From JAKLQJ01 sp964534135 (lineage in GTDB: Bacteria > Elusimicrobiota > Elusimicrobia > Elusimicrobiales > UBA9959), in contig CAZHQC010000124.1 of the NCBI GenBank assembly GCA_964534135.1, positions 1-6,048 of the forward strand: a DNA stretch of 6,048 bases, given 5' to 3'. The position numbers and the translations under genes were made by a program. The notes under the pieces were generated by a model. It made no database searches. It was not told the DNA's origin and saw only the letters and a program-made list of their open reading frames with translations. This document shows, piece by piece, positions 5,856-6,048 of this stretch. The number at the start of each line of letters is the position of its first letter. Within the stretch, counting starts at the first letter, position 1.

Positions 5856-5940
5856 TGCCGCAGAAGGGAGTCGAACCCTTACTCGCCAGAGGCAAACCGG
5901 TTTTTGAGACCGGCGCGTCTACCAATTCCGCCACCGCGGC
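5856..5940 (-). tRNA. tRNA-Leu(CAA)
   Basis: The - strand reads as a class II tRNA of 85 nt. The acceptor stem GCCGCGG pairs with CTGCGGC (one G-U), with discriminator A. The D-arm region is GTGGCGGAATTGGTAGACGC, typical of bacterial tRNA-Leu. The anticodon stem CCGGT/ACCGG encloses loop CTCAAAA, giving anticodon CAA (plus-strand 5904-5906), which reads UUG. A long variable arm (GCCTCTGGC core) and the T-loop GTTCGACTC follow. CCA is not encoded, so it must be added by CCA-adding enzyme. The 3' end lies 3 bp from the stop codon of the convergent permease gene. Confidence 0.97.
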
Positions 5941-5952
5941 ATCACTACTGTA

Positions 5953-5983
5953 ATTTTACAAAATTTAAACTATATTCTGTTAA
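5953..5983 (-). promoter_or_regulatory. Candidate promoter for tRNA-Leu
   Basis: On the - strand TTAACA (plus 5978-5983, 5/6 to TTGACA) is followed after 19 nt by TAAAAT (plus 5953-5958, 5/6 to TATAAT). Transcription would start a few nt before the tRNA 5' end at 5940. The 19-nt spacing is long and the region is AT-rich, so this is tentative. Confidence 0.35.
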
Positions 5984-6048
5984 CCTACCTGCTTTCCCAA
6001 AAGCTCACATAACTTAAAATAACAAATCCAAACATGTAAAAGATTCTT

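Overview
The window is low-GC bacterial chromosomal DNA that is almost fully coding: six protein genes on the + strand and one tRNA gene on the - strand. The M23 peptidase/bactofilin pair, the SurA-like periplasmic protein and the many membrane anchors point to a Gram-negative-type, envelope-building bacterium. The AT-rich codon use and gene set would fit a lineage such as Elusimicrobiota/Endomicrobia, but that is only an impression and no marker here proves it.

Positions 1-990: a perfect 10-bp inverted repeat (24-50) precedes a gene of unrecognised function (73-879). Its product has a proline-rich N-terminus, one membrane helix and a helical C-terminal region with an internal duplication. 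A 111-nt non-coding gap follows, holding a reasonable sigma70-type promoter.

Positions 991-3098: a tight three-gene unit made of a membrane-anchored M23 (LytM) peptidoglycan endopeptidase, a bactofilin (28 nt later) and a membrane-anchored SurA-N-domain protein without a PPIase domain (1 nt later). The first two form the known pairing in which a bactofilin polymer positions a murein hydrolase to shape the cell wall. The third gene is the less expected partner.

Positions 3099-5852: a two-gene ABC-2-like exporter, with the ATPase at 3194-3937 and a 12-helix permease at 4185-5852. Both spacers are unusual. The 95 nt before the ATPase are full of short direct and inverted repeats. The 247 nt between ATPase and permease consist wholly of REP-like hairpins with a GTAG-type 5' tag plus a 182-bp inverted-repeat element (REPIN/BIME- or MITE-like). 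The ATPase stop codon lies in the first repeat, and the permease start codon touches the end of the last one.

Positions 5853-6048: tRNA-Leu(CAA) on the - strand, converging on the permease gene with 3 bp between them, with a possible promoter beyond it. I see no gene in the last 108 nt.

The genes are of familiar types. The parts most worth a second look are the repeat block inside the ABC operon, the SurA-like gene attached to the bactofilin pair, and the duplicated domain in the first gene.
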